This document shows, in pieces, positions 18,350-26,125 of a stretch of DNA of 64,000 nucleotides. This DNA is from BQWY01 sp046351095 (GTDB lineage Bacteria > Nitrospirota > Nitrospiria > Nitrospirales > Nitrospiraceae), in NCBI GenBank assembly GCA_046351095.1, contig JAXLZC010000001.1, forward strand, positions 992,001 to 1,056,000, in the 5' to 3' direction. A program made the translations under genes and the position numbers. Position 1 is the stretch's first letter. Every line of letters begins with the position of its first letter. The notes under the pieces were generated by a model. It did no database searches. It was given only the letters and a program-made list of their open reading frames with translations, and was not told the DNA's origin.

Positions 18350-19141
18350 TTACCGTGCCTGTGCGACAGCAACGGTGGAGGGCGCGACATGCCGGACGAT
18401 ATACGGCGCCTCCTGCATCCGCGCCAGGTCGATCACCAGTTCGTCCTTTTCCAATCCCAACAACACGTCGAGCCAGTTGCTGTGCGTCTCGACTACGGCC
18501 GCAGTGTCGTCGAAATACAGGTCGAACCCCTTCGGCCCGGTCGGTCGCATCGGATTCCGTTTGTCGTAAATCAATCCGTAGGCGGGAATACCGTACATGA
18601 TACGACGGTTCGCAAGGATGATATGTGCCTTCGTGCCGTCGATGTAGATGCCGCCGGACGTAATTTCTCGTTTGATCGACGTCTGCGGCTGGCTGAGATA
18701 AAACGCCACGCGCTCGTTCCACTGCACCTGCGCCAGCGCCTCTCGGATCTTCGGCACCAACAGCTCGATTTCTTGCGGACGAAACGCTGGTTCGCGCGGC
18801 GCCAATCCAATCAGCTTACGCTGGATGACGATACGATGTTCTTGCACTTGCAAGCCCGTCAGCAACTGCCGCACCGTCGCTTCGTCCAGATCGACCGGGT
18901 GACTGTGCGCGGACGGCGCCCACTCGGGTAGGACATAGGCGTCCGGCTCGATCCGCACGAAGTTGACCGGATCCTCGTACGTCGTCCGATAGGGCACCTG
19001 CGGAATCGCGCAGGCGGTCAGCAACAGCACTGCAAGCACAGTGCTGAGCACGGAAACAGTGCTGCGTGCTGAGTGCCGAGGAGCCTGCTCAGCACCCAGC
19101 AGGCGTGACTCAGCACTACTCTTTCCCCGCTCAGCACTCAT
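18350..19141 (-). CDS. lipoprotein of unknown function, 5' end within a heptad repeat
   Basis: A lipoprotein with a lipobox LLLTAC|AIPQ; the mature part is about 215 residues and has no domain that I recognise. It is mixed alpha/beta in appearance, with REITSGGIYIDGTKAHIILANRRIMYGIPAYG and a conserved-looking FDLYFDDTAAVVETHSNWLD. The ATG at 19141 lies inside the repeat cluster 19041-19186, so the first 27 or so residues (MSAERGKSSAESRLL...) are repeat-encoded. A GTG start just before VLSTVLAVLLLTAC would give a normal short signal peptide and may be the true start, which leaves the repeat in the leader. It follows the cyclophilin gene by about 50 bases, possibly the same transcript. Confidence 0.65.
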   Translation of the reverse strand: MSAERGKSSAESRLLGAEQAPRHSARSTVSVLSTVLAVLLLTACAIPQVPYRTTYEDPVNFVRIEPDAYVLPEWAPSAHSHPVDLDEATVRQLLTGLQVQEHRIVIQRKLIGLAPREPAFRPQEIELLVPKIREALAQVQWNERVAFYLSQPQTSIKREITSGGIYIDGTKAHIILANRRIMYGIPAYGLIYDKRNPMRPTGPKGFDLYFDDTAAVVETHSNWLDVLLGLEKDELVIDLARMQEAPYIVRHVAPSTVAVAQAR

Positions 19142-19186
19142 GACTCAGCTCTCAGCACGCTTCTTTCCCATCTCAGCACTCAGCAC
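19041..19186. repeat. CTCAGCA heptad repeat cluster with 21-bp period
   Basis: CTCAGCAC occurs on the + strand at 19088, 19109, 19130, 19151 and 19172, each exactly 21 bases apart, and again at 19179, seven bases later. From 19088 the whole stretch can be divided into 7-base units, many being CTCAGCA or close variants. Two 21-base units (19109-19129 and 19151-19171) also share a TTTCCC tract, which suggests a 42-base higher order. Two inverted copies (GTGCTGAG) lie at 19041 and 19066. This resembles the short heptanucleotide tandem repeats known from cyanobacterial intergenic regions. It lies between the cyclophilin gene and the lipoprotein gene and runs into the latter's 5' end. Confidence 0.9.
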
Positions 19187-19190
19187 GGCC

Positions 19191-19694
19191 CTATCCGACC
19201 GTGACGGTCATTTCGATCCGCTCGAGCGGATTGTCGCGCCCATCGCGTTTGGCATTCACAATCTTATCGACGACGTCCATACCCGACGTTACTTCACCGA
19301 ACACGGTGTATTGCCAATCGAGGAAATTCGCGTCCGCGACGCAGATAAAAAACTGCGAGCCCGCGCTGTCCGGATCGTTCGCGCGCGCCATCGACACCAC
19401 GCCACGCTTGTGCGGCTTGCTGTTAAACTCGGCCTTTACCTTGTAGCCTGGCCCGCCCATTCCGTGCGACGCACGATCCGCACTCTTGCTGTTCGGATCG
19501 CCGCCCTGAATCATGAAGCCCGGGATGACGCGATGGAACGTCGTGCCGTCGTAGAATCTCTTCGCCGCAAGGTCGGTGAAATTCTTTACGTGGTTCGGCG
19601 CCACATCGGGGAAAAACTTGAGCGCGATCTTCCCAATGTCTTCGCCCTTCATCGTCACGGAGATCGTCGCGGTGGCGGCGCTGGCTGTGCTCAT
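19191..19694 (-). CDS. peptidyl-prolyl cis-trans isomerase, cyclophilin type
   Basis: A 167-residue single-domain cyclophilin that speeds proline isomerisation during folding. Catalytic signatures are visible: FYDGTTFHRVIPGFMIQGGDP (Arg in FHRV, Phe and Gln in FMIQGGD), GVVSMARANDPDSAGSQFFICVAD, LDWQYTVFGEVTSGMDVVDKI. There is no signal peptide, so it is probably cytoplasmic (PpiB-like). The start at 19694 precedes a Thr-rich beta strand (TATISVTMKG). It may be transcribed with the downstream lipoprotein gene; the heptad repeat cluster begins only a few bases after its stop. Confidence 0.92.
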   Translation of the reverse strand: MSTASAATATISVTMKGEDIGKIALKFFPDVAPNHVKNFTDLAAKRFYDGTTFHRVIPGFMIQGGDPNSKSADRASHGMGGPGYKVKAEFNSKPHKRGVVSMARANDPDSAGSQFFICVADANFLDWQYTVFGEVTSGMDVVDKIVNAKRDGRDNPLERIEMTVTVG

Positions 19695-19753
19695 GTCGAA
19701 CCGTCCCTTCTCTACGCGGTGCGTATGGATGAATCAATAAATGTGTGACTGCG

Positions 19754-20863
19754 TTACTGGAAACTAAACGGCGACTCGGAACGAACCTGTAATCCCTGGT
19801 TGATTTCGACCCAGGTGCCGCCTTCGTCGTCGCTGCGAAAGGCGCCCCCGCTGGTCCCGGCGTACAACGTCCGCTCGCCTGCAGACACCAATGCCTGAAT
19901 CGACAATTCGGTAAGCCCCTTGTTGAGCGGCACCCACTTTTGCCCGTTGTTGTCCGTCCGGAAGATTCCGCGCCCGGTGGCGACGATCAGACGGCCGTCC
20001 GCCGACAGGATGCCGCGAATGGAATCGTTGGGCAAGGCGCGGCTGATCGGTCTCCAGGTCTCGCCCAGGTCTTCGCTGAGAAACACCCCGCCGTCGAACG
20101 TGCCGATGTAGAGCGCTTGCGAACGGCTCAGGGTAATCACGCGGATGTAATTTTCAACGAGCCCTTCGTGATCCTTGAGGCCCTGTCGCAGCCGCACCCA
20201 GCCGGCCGATTCTTTGTCCGCCCCGGACTTCGGCTTGGCGGCTTTCTGTTCACGGTGGCGCAGCACGCCTTTACCGGACGTGCCCGCAAAAAGGGTTCCG
20301 TCGTTAGCGCGTCCCAGCGCATGGACGAGGATGTCGTCGAGCCCGGATGAGACCACGGTCCAGGTCTGCGCACCAGGCGCATCTTTTCGTCGATACACGC
20401 CGTCGGCTGTCCCGGCGTATATGTATCCTTGGCTCGCGAGCAGCGCCTTCACTTCGAGACGCTTGAGCCCCTCGTTGATCGGCTCCCACACCGTTCCACT
20501 TGTGGTGCGCCGAAAGACCCCGCCGCGAAACGTGCCGGCGTAAACCGTTCCGTTTTGCCCGACGGTCATGGACAACACAAATGTATCCGTCAGCCCGGCC
20601 GCATCGGCCACCCACGAGGTCCCACGATTGTCGCTCCGAAACATGCCCGCGCCGAATGACCCGGCGTACACGACCGACTCGTTCACCGCCGCAAGCGCTT
20701 GGATGCTGACGCCGGGCTCGACCATGGGGATCGGCGCAGGCGCAGCACCGGGACGCCCCGGCCGCTGATGCGGATCCGTCGCCTGCTCGGCAGACACCGG
20801 CACAACAGACGACAACAGGAACACCATCGTTAGACCAAGCAGGCTCTGCACAAGTCGCCGCAT
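19754..20863 (-). CDS. exported YCF48/BNR-like beta-propeller repeat protein
   Basis: A 369-residue secreted protein. A signal peptide (RRLVQSLLGLTMVFLLSSVVPVSAEQ) leads into six or so repeats of about 42 residues with the pattern GTxWxxxxxGLxx...xLYAGTxGGxxR, for example GTSWVADAAGLTD, GTVWEPINEGLKRLE, QTWTVVSSGLDD, ETWRPISRALPN, QKWVPLNKGLTEL and GTWVEINQGLQ. Such propellers occur in YCF48/HCF136 assembly factors and sortilin-like proteins, where they act as binding platforms; here the partner is unknown. The start at 20863 is chosen because the signal peptide begins there; the frame is open up to 21070 but that part overlaps tatC in another frame. Confidence 0.78.
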   Translation of the reverse strand: MRRLVQSLLGLTMVFLLSSVVPVSAEQATDPHQRPGRPGAAPAPIPMVEPGVSIQALAAVNESVVYAGSFGAGMFRSDNRGTSWVADAAGLTDTFVLSMTVGQNGTVYAGTFRGGVFRRTTSGTVWEPINEGLKRLEVKALLASQGYIYAGTADGVYRRKDAPGAQTWTVVSSGLDDILVHALGRANDGTLFAGTSGKGVLRHREQKAAKPKSGADKESAGWVRLRQGLKDHEGLVENYIRVITLSRSQALYIGTFDGGVFLSEDLGETWRPISRALPNDSIRGILSADGRLIVATGRGIFRTDNNGQKWVPLNKGLTELSIQALVSAGERTLYAGTSGGAFRSDDEGGTWVEINQGLQVRSESPFSFQ

Positions 20864-20960
20864 AGGAGTGCTCGCGGATCCGTACTGGTCTATTGCCGAT
20901 ACGATTGGTCGCACGCCCTCAGATCCTCCATCGCCGACACACAGTCGGCACACTCCTTGG

Positions 20961-21740
20961 CTACCGCAGGCGATGGCCGGCGGTTTCGATCGGCAAATCG
21001 CCGTCGATCTCCGCGGCATCAGGTTTCGGCACCGGAATCCCGCGTCCGAACCACCAAGCGCCCCACACACCGATTTCGTACAAGACCATCAATGGGACGG
21101 CCATTAACAGCATCGTGAACATCGTGGCGTCCGGCGTCACGATGGCCGACACGATCAAGGCACCGAGAATCGCATGACGGCGGAAGCGCGAGAACAGCGT
21201 CCAATGGATGAACCCCGCTCGCGCGAGCAGCGCCATAACCAGCGGCAACTCGAACGCGCAGCCCATCACGACAAGAAACTTCGTATTAAAGTCGATGTAC
21301 GTCCCGACGCCCAACTCCGGCCGGATCGATCGTTCCATGCCGAAGTCGACGAAAAAGGCGATCACCAGCGGAAGAATGACGAGGTTGCAGAAGACGAGTC
21401 CCAAGACGAATAGTCCGGCGGCAAGCAAAAAGAGCGGCACGGCCCAGCGGCGCTCTTTCGTCAGTAAGGCCGGCTCGACGAATTTCCAAAATTGATGAAA
21501 GATGACCGGCAGGCTCAAGACGATCGCGGCAAAAAACGCGACCTTGACCGTCGCGAAGAACGCTTCGGTCGGACTGTAAAAGATCAAGTCGTCGGACAAG
21601 GGCCGCCGCAGAAACGCCACAAGCTCTGGCGCGTAGGCGAACGTCAACACAAAGGCGGCCATGATCGTCCCGCCGATGATCATGACCCGCTGTTTAACGG
21701 TGCGAATGTGCGCCTGAAGCGGCGCGATGACGGCTGCCAT
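20961..21740 (-). CDS. tatC: Sec-independent protein translocase TatC
   Basis: A 259-residue polytopic inner-membrane protein, the receptor subunit of the twin-arginine pathway that recognises RR signal peptides. Six hydrophobic segments can be traced (MIIGGTIMAAFVLTFAYA; TVKVAFFAAIVLSLPVIF; AVPLFLLAAGLFVLGLVF; FLVVMGCAFELPLVMALLA; HAILGALIVSAIVTPDATMF; LLMAVPLMVLYEIGVWGAWW). Family residues include YSPTEAFFATVKVAFF, PVIFHQFWKFVEPALLTKERR and the conserved FELP. The gene lies alone; no tatA/tatB is seen in the window. The N-terminal MAAVIAPLQAHIRTVKQRV fits a slightly shortened TatC start. Confidence 0.93.
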   Translation of the reverse strand: MAAVIAPLQAHIRTVKQRVMIIGGTIMAAFVLTFAYAPELVAFLRRPLSDDLIFYSPTEAFFATVKVAFFAAIVLSLPVIFHQFWKFVEPALLTKERRWAVPLFLLAAGLFVLGLVFCNLVILPLVIAFFVDFGMERSIRPELGVGTYIDFNTKFLVVMGCAFELPLVMALLARAGFIHWTLFSRFRRHAILGALIVSAIVTPDATMFTMLLMAVPLMVLYEIGVWGAWWFGRGIPVPKPDAAEIDGDLPIETAGHRLR

Positions 21741-21905
21741 GGTTCCTATCCGTTACCGATCCGACGCCCTGCTCCTGCATGACCCGCACAACCATCGCCG
21801 TCCGGGTCGGCTGCTGTTCCTCAACGGTACGACGGCGGCGCCTTCCGGCCACCGCCGTCGTCCGATGTTCCTCGATTGCGTTTCACTTCGGCAAAGAGCC
21901 GTGCC

Positions 21906-22145
21906 CTACGCCGTGACCGACAGAGACTGATCTCGATACCGACGGATCAAGTCGGCCATGTGATCCTTCTTGGCCAACTTTTCCTTCTGCAGGTCTCGCT
22001 TGTGCATTTCCTCCGCCGGCGTCAACACGTGGCGCCGCTGAAGTTGATGCAGTTCGCGATCCAACTGGTGATGCGCCTCTTCCAACCGCCGAAATTCGAT
22101 GCTGTCGGCCCGGAGTCGATCTGCAATCGCGCCGTCAGGGACCAT
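21906..22145 (-). CDS. YdcH-like small protein (DUF465)
   Basis: A 79-residue, strongly charged, all-helical protein. The heptad-like run RLEEAHHQLDRELHQLQRRHVLTPAEEMHKRDLQKEKLAKKDHMADLI matches the YdcH/DUF465 family, whose hallmark is a short coiled coil ending LKKEKLxLKDxM. The start at 22145 is fixed by a strong AGGAGGT six bases upstream; an upstream ATG at 22184 lacks this. The family has no established function. Located between rimI (upstream) and tatC, all reverse strand. Confidence 0.8.
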   Translation of the reverse strand: MVPDGAIADRLRADSIEFRRLEEAHHQLDRELHQLQRRHVLTPAEEMHKRDLQKEKLAKKDHMADLIRRYRDQSLSVTA

Positions 22146-22219
22146 AAGGCACCTCCTTCTGCTGCTGTTGAATGGATGGCACAACCGCGCGTTGCGTCCG
22201 CAACATGCCCGTCGCTCGT

Positions 22220-22810
22220 CTAGGTCGGCTCCTCCTTGTGCGTAGGGTTGAACTCGATCGCCATCAACACCGCATCTTCATCCGGTCGACGATAGTACTG
22301 CTTCCGCAATCCGATTTCACGAAAGCCCAATCCGGCATAGAGAGCGCGGGCGGCGACGTTCGACGCGCGCACTTCCAAATGCCCTCGTAGCGGCCCACCC
22401 ACGGCCTGTGCCGTCGCCTCATCCATCGCACGGCGCACCAGCACGTTGGCCAGTCCGCGCCGACGCCAATCCGGATGCACCGCGATATTCATCAGACGCA
22501 ATTCGTCGAACACGATCCAATAACAGAGATAGCCGCACAGCATCCGGATCGGCCCGCCCGTCGTGCGCACGACCACAAACCGCGCGAAGCGGTTGCCGGA
22601 CAATTCGCCGAGAAACATCGCCCGCGACCAGGGCTCGGAAAACGACTGCTGCTCGATCGCCAGCATCTCGTCCAGGTCGGCGACGGTGCCCGGCTCCAGC
22701 GTCAGTCCATCCGGCAACTGCAGCGCGGGACAGGACGTGGACTCCGGACGCTGCACACTAGACCTCATCGAGGGCTCACGAAATGCGGGACGCGGTCGTT
22801 CGACTGACAC
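22220..22810 (-). CDS. rimI: ribosomal protein alanine N-acetyltransferase
   Basis: A GNAT-fold acetyltransferase of the RimI type, which acetylates the N-terminal alanine of ribosomal protein S18 with acetyl-CoA. After a 35-residue poorly conserved start, the domain runs from LTLEPGTVADLDEMLAIEQQSFSEPWSRAMF through the acetyl-CoA loop region ELRLMNIAVHPDWRRRGLANVLV and the C-terminal LEVRASNVAARALYAGLGFREIGLRKQYYRRPDEDAVLM. It overlaps the end of tsaB by 35 bases with this start; the ATG at 22768 would give no overlap and a more typical RimI length. The tsaB-rimI pairing is widely conserved and supports both calls. Confidence 0.9.
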   Translation of the reverse strand: MSVERPRPAFREPSMRSSVQRPESTSCPALQLPDGLTLEPGTVADLDEMLAIEQQSFSEPWSRAMFLGELSGNRFARFVVVRTTGGPIRMLCGYLCYWIVFDELRLMNIAVHPDWRRRGLANVLVRRAMDEATAQAVGGPLRGHLEVRASNVAARALYAGLGFREIGLRKQYYRRPDEDAVLMAIEFNPTHKEEPT

Positions 22811-23573
22811 GCCGCCGCGGAGCGCTCGCTTTACCGGCGCCGCGCAAAATTTTGGCTGTCTTTCCTTCGACCAAGCCGTGTTTTAGTTCGGCCTCGGACC
22901 GCTGAACGTACAACGGCGCAATCGTCTCACTCGCAATCCGCCCTTCGCGCAACCGCAGCAGCCCAAGTCGCCCGACGGTTGCCGCTGACGGATGAAAATG
23001 CGCCTGATCGACGGACCTCCATCGGTTCGCTCGCCCTTCCGCCGACGGATCGCCTGCGACGATCTGCTCCGAAGAGGCCAGCCACCCAGCACCGAGCACA
23101 GCCGTCGGCAACGTCAGCGTCGCGGCCACGGCACTCGGCGGTCCGACTCGCGGTTCGCAGAGCCTACCGAATCGTCCCTCCGCCGTCCATTCGTATTGCG
23201 CCCAAAATACCTCGCCGGCCCGGCACGGCACAATCGGGCAGATCGGCCCGAGGACCTCGCGCAGTCCCCAGGCCATCGCCTCCAACGTCCCAACCGTCAC
23301 AATCGGTATTCTCGTCACCGCGCGGAAACCCAAGGCAGTAGCCAACCCTACGCGTAATCCAGTGAACGAACCGGGTCCCTGCGACACGACATAGGCATCG
23401 AGCGCCGATAGGTCCATCTTGCAGCGCGCCAGCAACCGATCGATGGCAGGCACGAGCCAACGCGCATGGCTGCCCGCCTCCTCGTGGCGTTCTTCTCCCA
23501 ACACCGCTTCGTCGCGCACCAGTGCGACGCTCTGGTGCACCGTCGCGGATTCTATGGCGAGCACTGTGGGCAT
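22776..23573 (-). CDS. tsaB: tRNA threonylcarbamoyladenosine biosynthesis protein TsaB
   Basis: A 265-residue ASKHA-fold partner of TsaD in making t6A37 on ANN-decoding tRNAs. Signatures are LAIESATVHQSVALV at the N-terminus, HARWLVPAIDRLLA, and the diagnostic YVVSQGPGSFTGLRVGLATALGF. The C-terminal 30 residues are Lys/Arg-rich (GAGKASAPRRRVSRTTASRI) and unusual for the family, possibly because they overlap the rimI start region. It follows the DUF4292 lipoprotein gene in the same direction with a 34-base gap and overlaps rimI. Confidence 0.92.
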   Translation of the reverse strand: MPTVLAIESATVHQSVALVRDEAVLGEERHEEAGSHARWLVPAIDRLLARCKMDLSALDAYVVSQGPGSFTGLRVGLATALGFRAVTRIPIVTVGTLEAMAWGLREVLGPICPIVPCRAGEVFWAQYEWTAEGRFGRLCEPRVGPPSAVAATLTLPTAVLGAGWLASSEQIVAGDPSAEGRANRWRSVDQAHFHPSAATVGRLGLLRLREGRIASETIAPLYVQRSEAELKHGLVEGKTAKILRGAGKASAPRRRVSRTTASRIS

Positions 23574-23607
23574 GGGGGATGTCCGTGGTTCTCCCGCACA
23601 ACGTCGA

Positions 23608-24645
23608 TTACAAACGACCCAATTCAGCCGGATCGATCGGCATGTTGGACGACAACTCCTGCATCGTCAACTGCACGGTTCCGCGACCGCGCCCGTCTTC
23701 CATCACGATCCGGAACGGACGATAAACCCCCAGCACCGGCGCATCGGTGCGGGCAGTTGCAGCAGTCGCCGTCTGTGCCGTCGCGGCCGTTCCAGTCTGA
23801 GATGCTTGAGGCATCGAAGCAGACACGGCATTGGCAATCGGATGGACGGCACCTTCTGCCGAGCCTTCTCCGGCACCCGCGACATCTATCGTATCGGCGT
23901 CGACGTCCGGATCGGAATCCTTTTCCAACGATGCGGCCTCAGGAGGCGGCGCCACCGGACGAAAATCTTCGTACCGCATCGTCGCTTCAACCTGCCCGTT
24001 CGCCCCGAGCCACTCTTCCTGCACCAATAACAGATTCGAGCGGTCGAACCAGAGCCGCCGCGCCACTCCATCGAGCGACGACCCCGGCGCACCGACCGCA
24101 TCGAGCCGATAGCGGTCGCCGTCCTGCGTCAGCGTCACACGATCCTGCGGCGCGACGGTCGTGAGTCCCAACGCGCCGTACACCGCCCACAGGCTCAACT
24201 GCACGGGACGCCCAAACTTCTCGACCTGTCCAAGCTCAGAAACCGACCCGCGCATTTCGCGCCGTTCGGTCGGAAGCGCCAGGCGGTACCGGTCGCCGTT
24301 TAACACCAGTTCGAAGAGTTCGCCGCCGAAAAAACTGAACCCGCGCACACGCATCGCGTCCGGGCGCTGGTAAAACACCGTCCCGTCGATGCGGGCCGGC
24401 AACAACAGTCCCGGACCTTTAATCTTCGCTTGGAACAGGCCCTTCGCGCTGCGGGTCGCGTCCGCGCGCGTCTGCATGAGCGAGACCAGTTCTTTCGCCG
24501 ATACGGTCTGCAGTGGCCCGCCGACCTGCGGCGTCGTAGTCGGCGGCGGCACCGTTCCGCATCCGGCGACCGTCAACAAGGGCACGAGCAGTCCGAGGGC
24601 GGCCCAGCCGGTCCTCCGCACAAACACACTACGCGAGCACCGCAT
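23608..24645 (-). CDS. LolB-like lipoprotein (DUF4292 type)
   Basis: A 345-residue lipoprotein; lipobox TVAG|C in LLVPLLTVAGCGTV. The mature domain is a half-barrel pattern similar to DUF4292/LolB proteins: SAKGLFQAKIKGPGLLLPARIDGTVFYQRPDAMRVRGFSFFGGELFELVLNGDRYRLALP. A low-complexity Ala/Thr/Gln segment (about residues 260-310, ATAQTATAATART) interrupts the C-terminal part. These proteins are thought to bind lipids or acyl chains in the periplasm. The start at 24645 overlaps the radA end by 17 bases; an ATG at 24660 is an alternative. It sits in a radA-lipoprotein-tsaB-rimI run. Confidence 0.75.
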   Translation of the reverse strand: MRCSRSVFVRRTGWAALGLLVPLLTVAGCGTVPPPTTTPQVGGPLQTVSAKELVSLMQTRADATRSAKGLFQAKIKGPGLLLPARIDGTVFYQRPDAMRVRGFSFFGGELFELVLNGDRYRLALPTERREMRGSVSELGQVEKFGRPVQLSLWAVYGALGLTTVAPQDRVTLTQDGDRYRLDAVGAPGSSLDGVARRLWFDRSNLLLVQEEWLGANGQVEATMRYEDFRPVAPPPEAASLEKDSDPDVDADTIDVAGAGEGSAEGAVHPIANAVSASMPQASQTGTAATAQTATAATARTDAPVLGVYRPFRIVMEDGRGRGTVQLTMQELSSNMPIDPAELGRL

Positions 24646-26005
24646 CGAGCGCCTCCCCAACTTCTTCCACTCCGATCAATTCGACACCGGGAATCCGCGC
24701 GGCGCTATCCAGCTTCTTCAAATTCCGTTCGGGCAAAAGGCAGCGCGTGAATCCCAACTTCGCGGCTTCGCGAATCCGCACCTCCGCCTGCGAGACGCCG
24801 CGCACCTCACCGCCCAGTCCGACTTCGCCCATCATCATGGTCCGGTGATGGATCGGCAATTCGCGGAAACTCGAGGTGACCGCCGCAACGACCCCAAGAT
24901 CGATCGCCGGTTCGTCGACGTGAATGCCGCCGACGACGTTCACGTATACATCCTGCCCGGCCAGTTGGAGCCCCAAACGTTTTTCCATCACGGCGAGCAA
25001 CAGCGACAGGCGATTCGTTTCGATGCCGTTCGTCATACGTTTGGGCATGCTGTAACCGCTCGTGGAGACTAAGGCTTGTAGCTCGACGAGAATCGGCCGA
25101 CTGCCTTCCATACTCGACACAACGACCGACCCGGTACCGCGCTCGGGCCGCTCCGCCAAAAACAACTCCGATGGGTTGGCGACTTCTTCCAAGCCCACGT
25201 CCTTCATCTCGAACACGCCGATCTCATTGGTGGAGCCGAACCGATTTTTCACGGCGCGCAAAATCCGGTAGGCGTGACTACGGTCGCCTTCGAAATACAA
25301 GACCGTATCGACGATGTGCTCCAACAGCCGAGGGCCGGCGATGGCGCCTTCCTTCGTGACATGGCCGATGATGAACACAGGCATGCCGCTACGTTTGGCC
25401 AGCCACATGAGCTGCGCCGCCACTTCCTGCACCTGACTGACCGTCCCCGGCGCACTCGTCAATTGATCCGAATAGACGGTTTGGATGGAGTCGACGACCA
25501 TCGCACGCGGCTTCAACTCGCCGACGGTTTTCAAAATCGTTTGGAGCGACGTTTCGGAATAGATCAAGAGGCGCGGCGATTCGACGCCGAGACGACTGGC
25601 CCGCATCTTCACTTGTCGCGGCGATTCTTCGGCGGAGACGTACAACACCGGCTCGCGCGCGGTCGCAAGCGACGGCAACGCCTGCAGCAACAACGTGGTT
25701 TTTCCGATGCCCGGGTCGCCGCCGATCAGCAGCACGGAACCAGGCACCACACCGCCGCCGAGCGCGCGGTCGAATTCGCCGAGGCCGGTCATCCACCGGG
25801 TTTCGGCGTCTAAGACAATGTCGGTGATAGGAGTCGGTTGAGAGGAGGGGCCTTGAAGCGGCGCCGACGGGCGGCCCTTGGCGGGCGCGGCTTCCTGCGG
25901 CGCTTCTTGGAAACTATTCCACTGGCCGCAGTCCGGACAGCGCCCGAGCCATCGCGGCGATTGGTGCCCGCAGGCCTGACAGTGGAAAGTCGTTTTCGCC
26001 CGCAT
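24629..26005 (-). CDS. radA: DNA repair protein RadA
   Basis: A 458-residue RecA-like ATPase that promotes branch migration during recombination. Domain order: N-terminal C4 zinc finger (CQACGHQSPRWLGRCPDC), RecA-type core with Walker A GGDPGIGKTT and MVVDSIQT as Walker B, the RadA-specific KNRFG motif (AVKNRFGSTNEIGVFEM), and a C-terminal Lon-protease-like domain (QDVYVNVVGGIHVDEPAIDLGVVAA). Length and domains are complete. It is followed by the overlapping lipoprotein gene. Confidence 0.95.
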   Translation of the reverse strand: MRAKTTFHCQACGHQSPRWLGRCPDCGQWNSFQEAPQEAAPAKGRPSAPLQGPSSQPTPITDIVLDAETRWMTGLGEFDRALGGGVVPGSVLLIGGDPGIGKTTLLLQALPSLATAREPVLYVSAEESPRQVKMRASRLGVESPRLLIYSETSLQTILKTVGELKPRAMVVDSIQTVYSDQLTSAPGTVSQVQEVAAQLMWLAKRSGMPVFIIGHVTKEGAIAGPRLLEHIVDTVLYFEGDRSHAYRILRAVKNRFGSTNEIGVFEMKDVGLEEVANPSELFLAERPERGTGSVVVSSMEGSRPILVELQALVSTSGYSMPKRMTNGIETNRLSLLLAVMEKRLGLQLAGQDVYVNVVGGIHVDEPAIDLGVVAAVTSSFRELPIHHRTMMMGEVGLGGEVRGVSQAEVRIREAAKLGFTRCLLPERNLKKLDSAARIPGVELIGVEEVGEALDAVLA

Positions 26006-26125
26006 GCCGACGCCATTTTAATGGAACGCGAAAGGGAAAAGGAAGGTCACTGACGGTGTAGCCAGGCGTGAAGCGAATGCCGACGCATCGGCCGAGGATC
26101 CGTTCGAATCTGCGGCGACGCACGA

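Noticed and set aside
19088..19186. Regularly spaced direct repeats as a CRISPR array
   Set aside because: The repeated unit is only 7-8 bases and the intervals are themselves made of the same heptads, so there are no unique spacers, and no cas genes are present.
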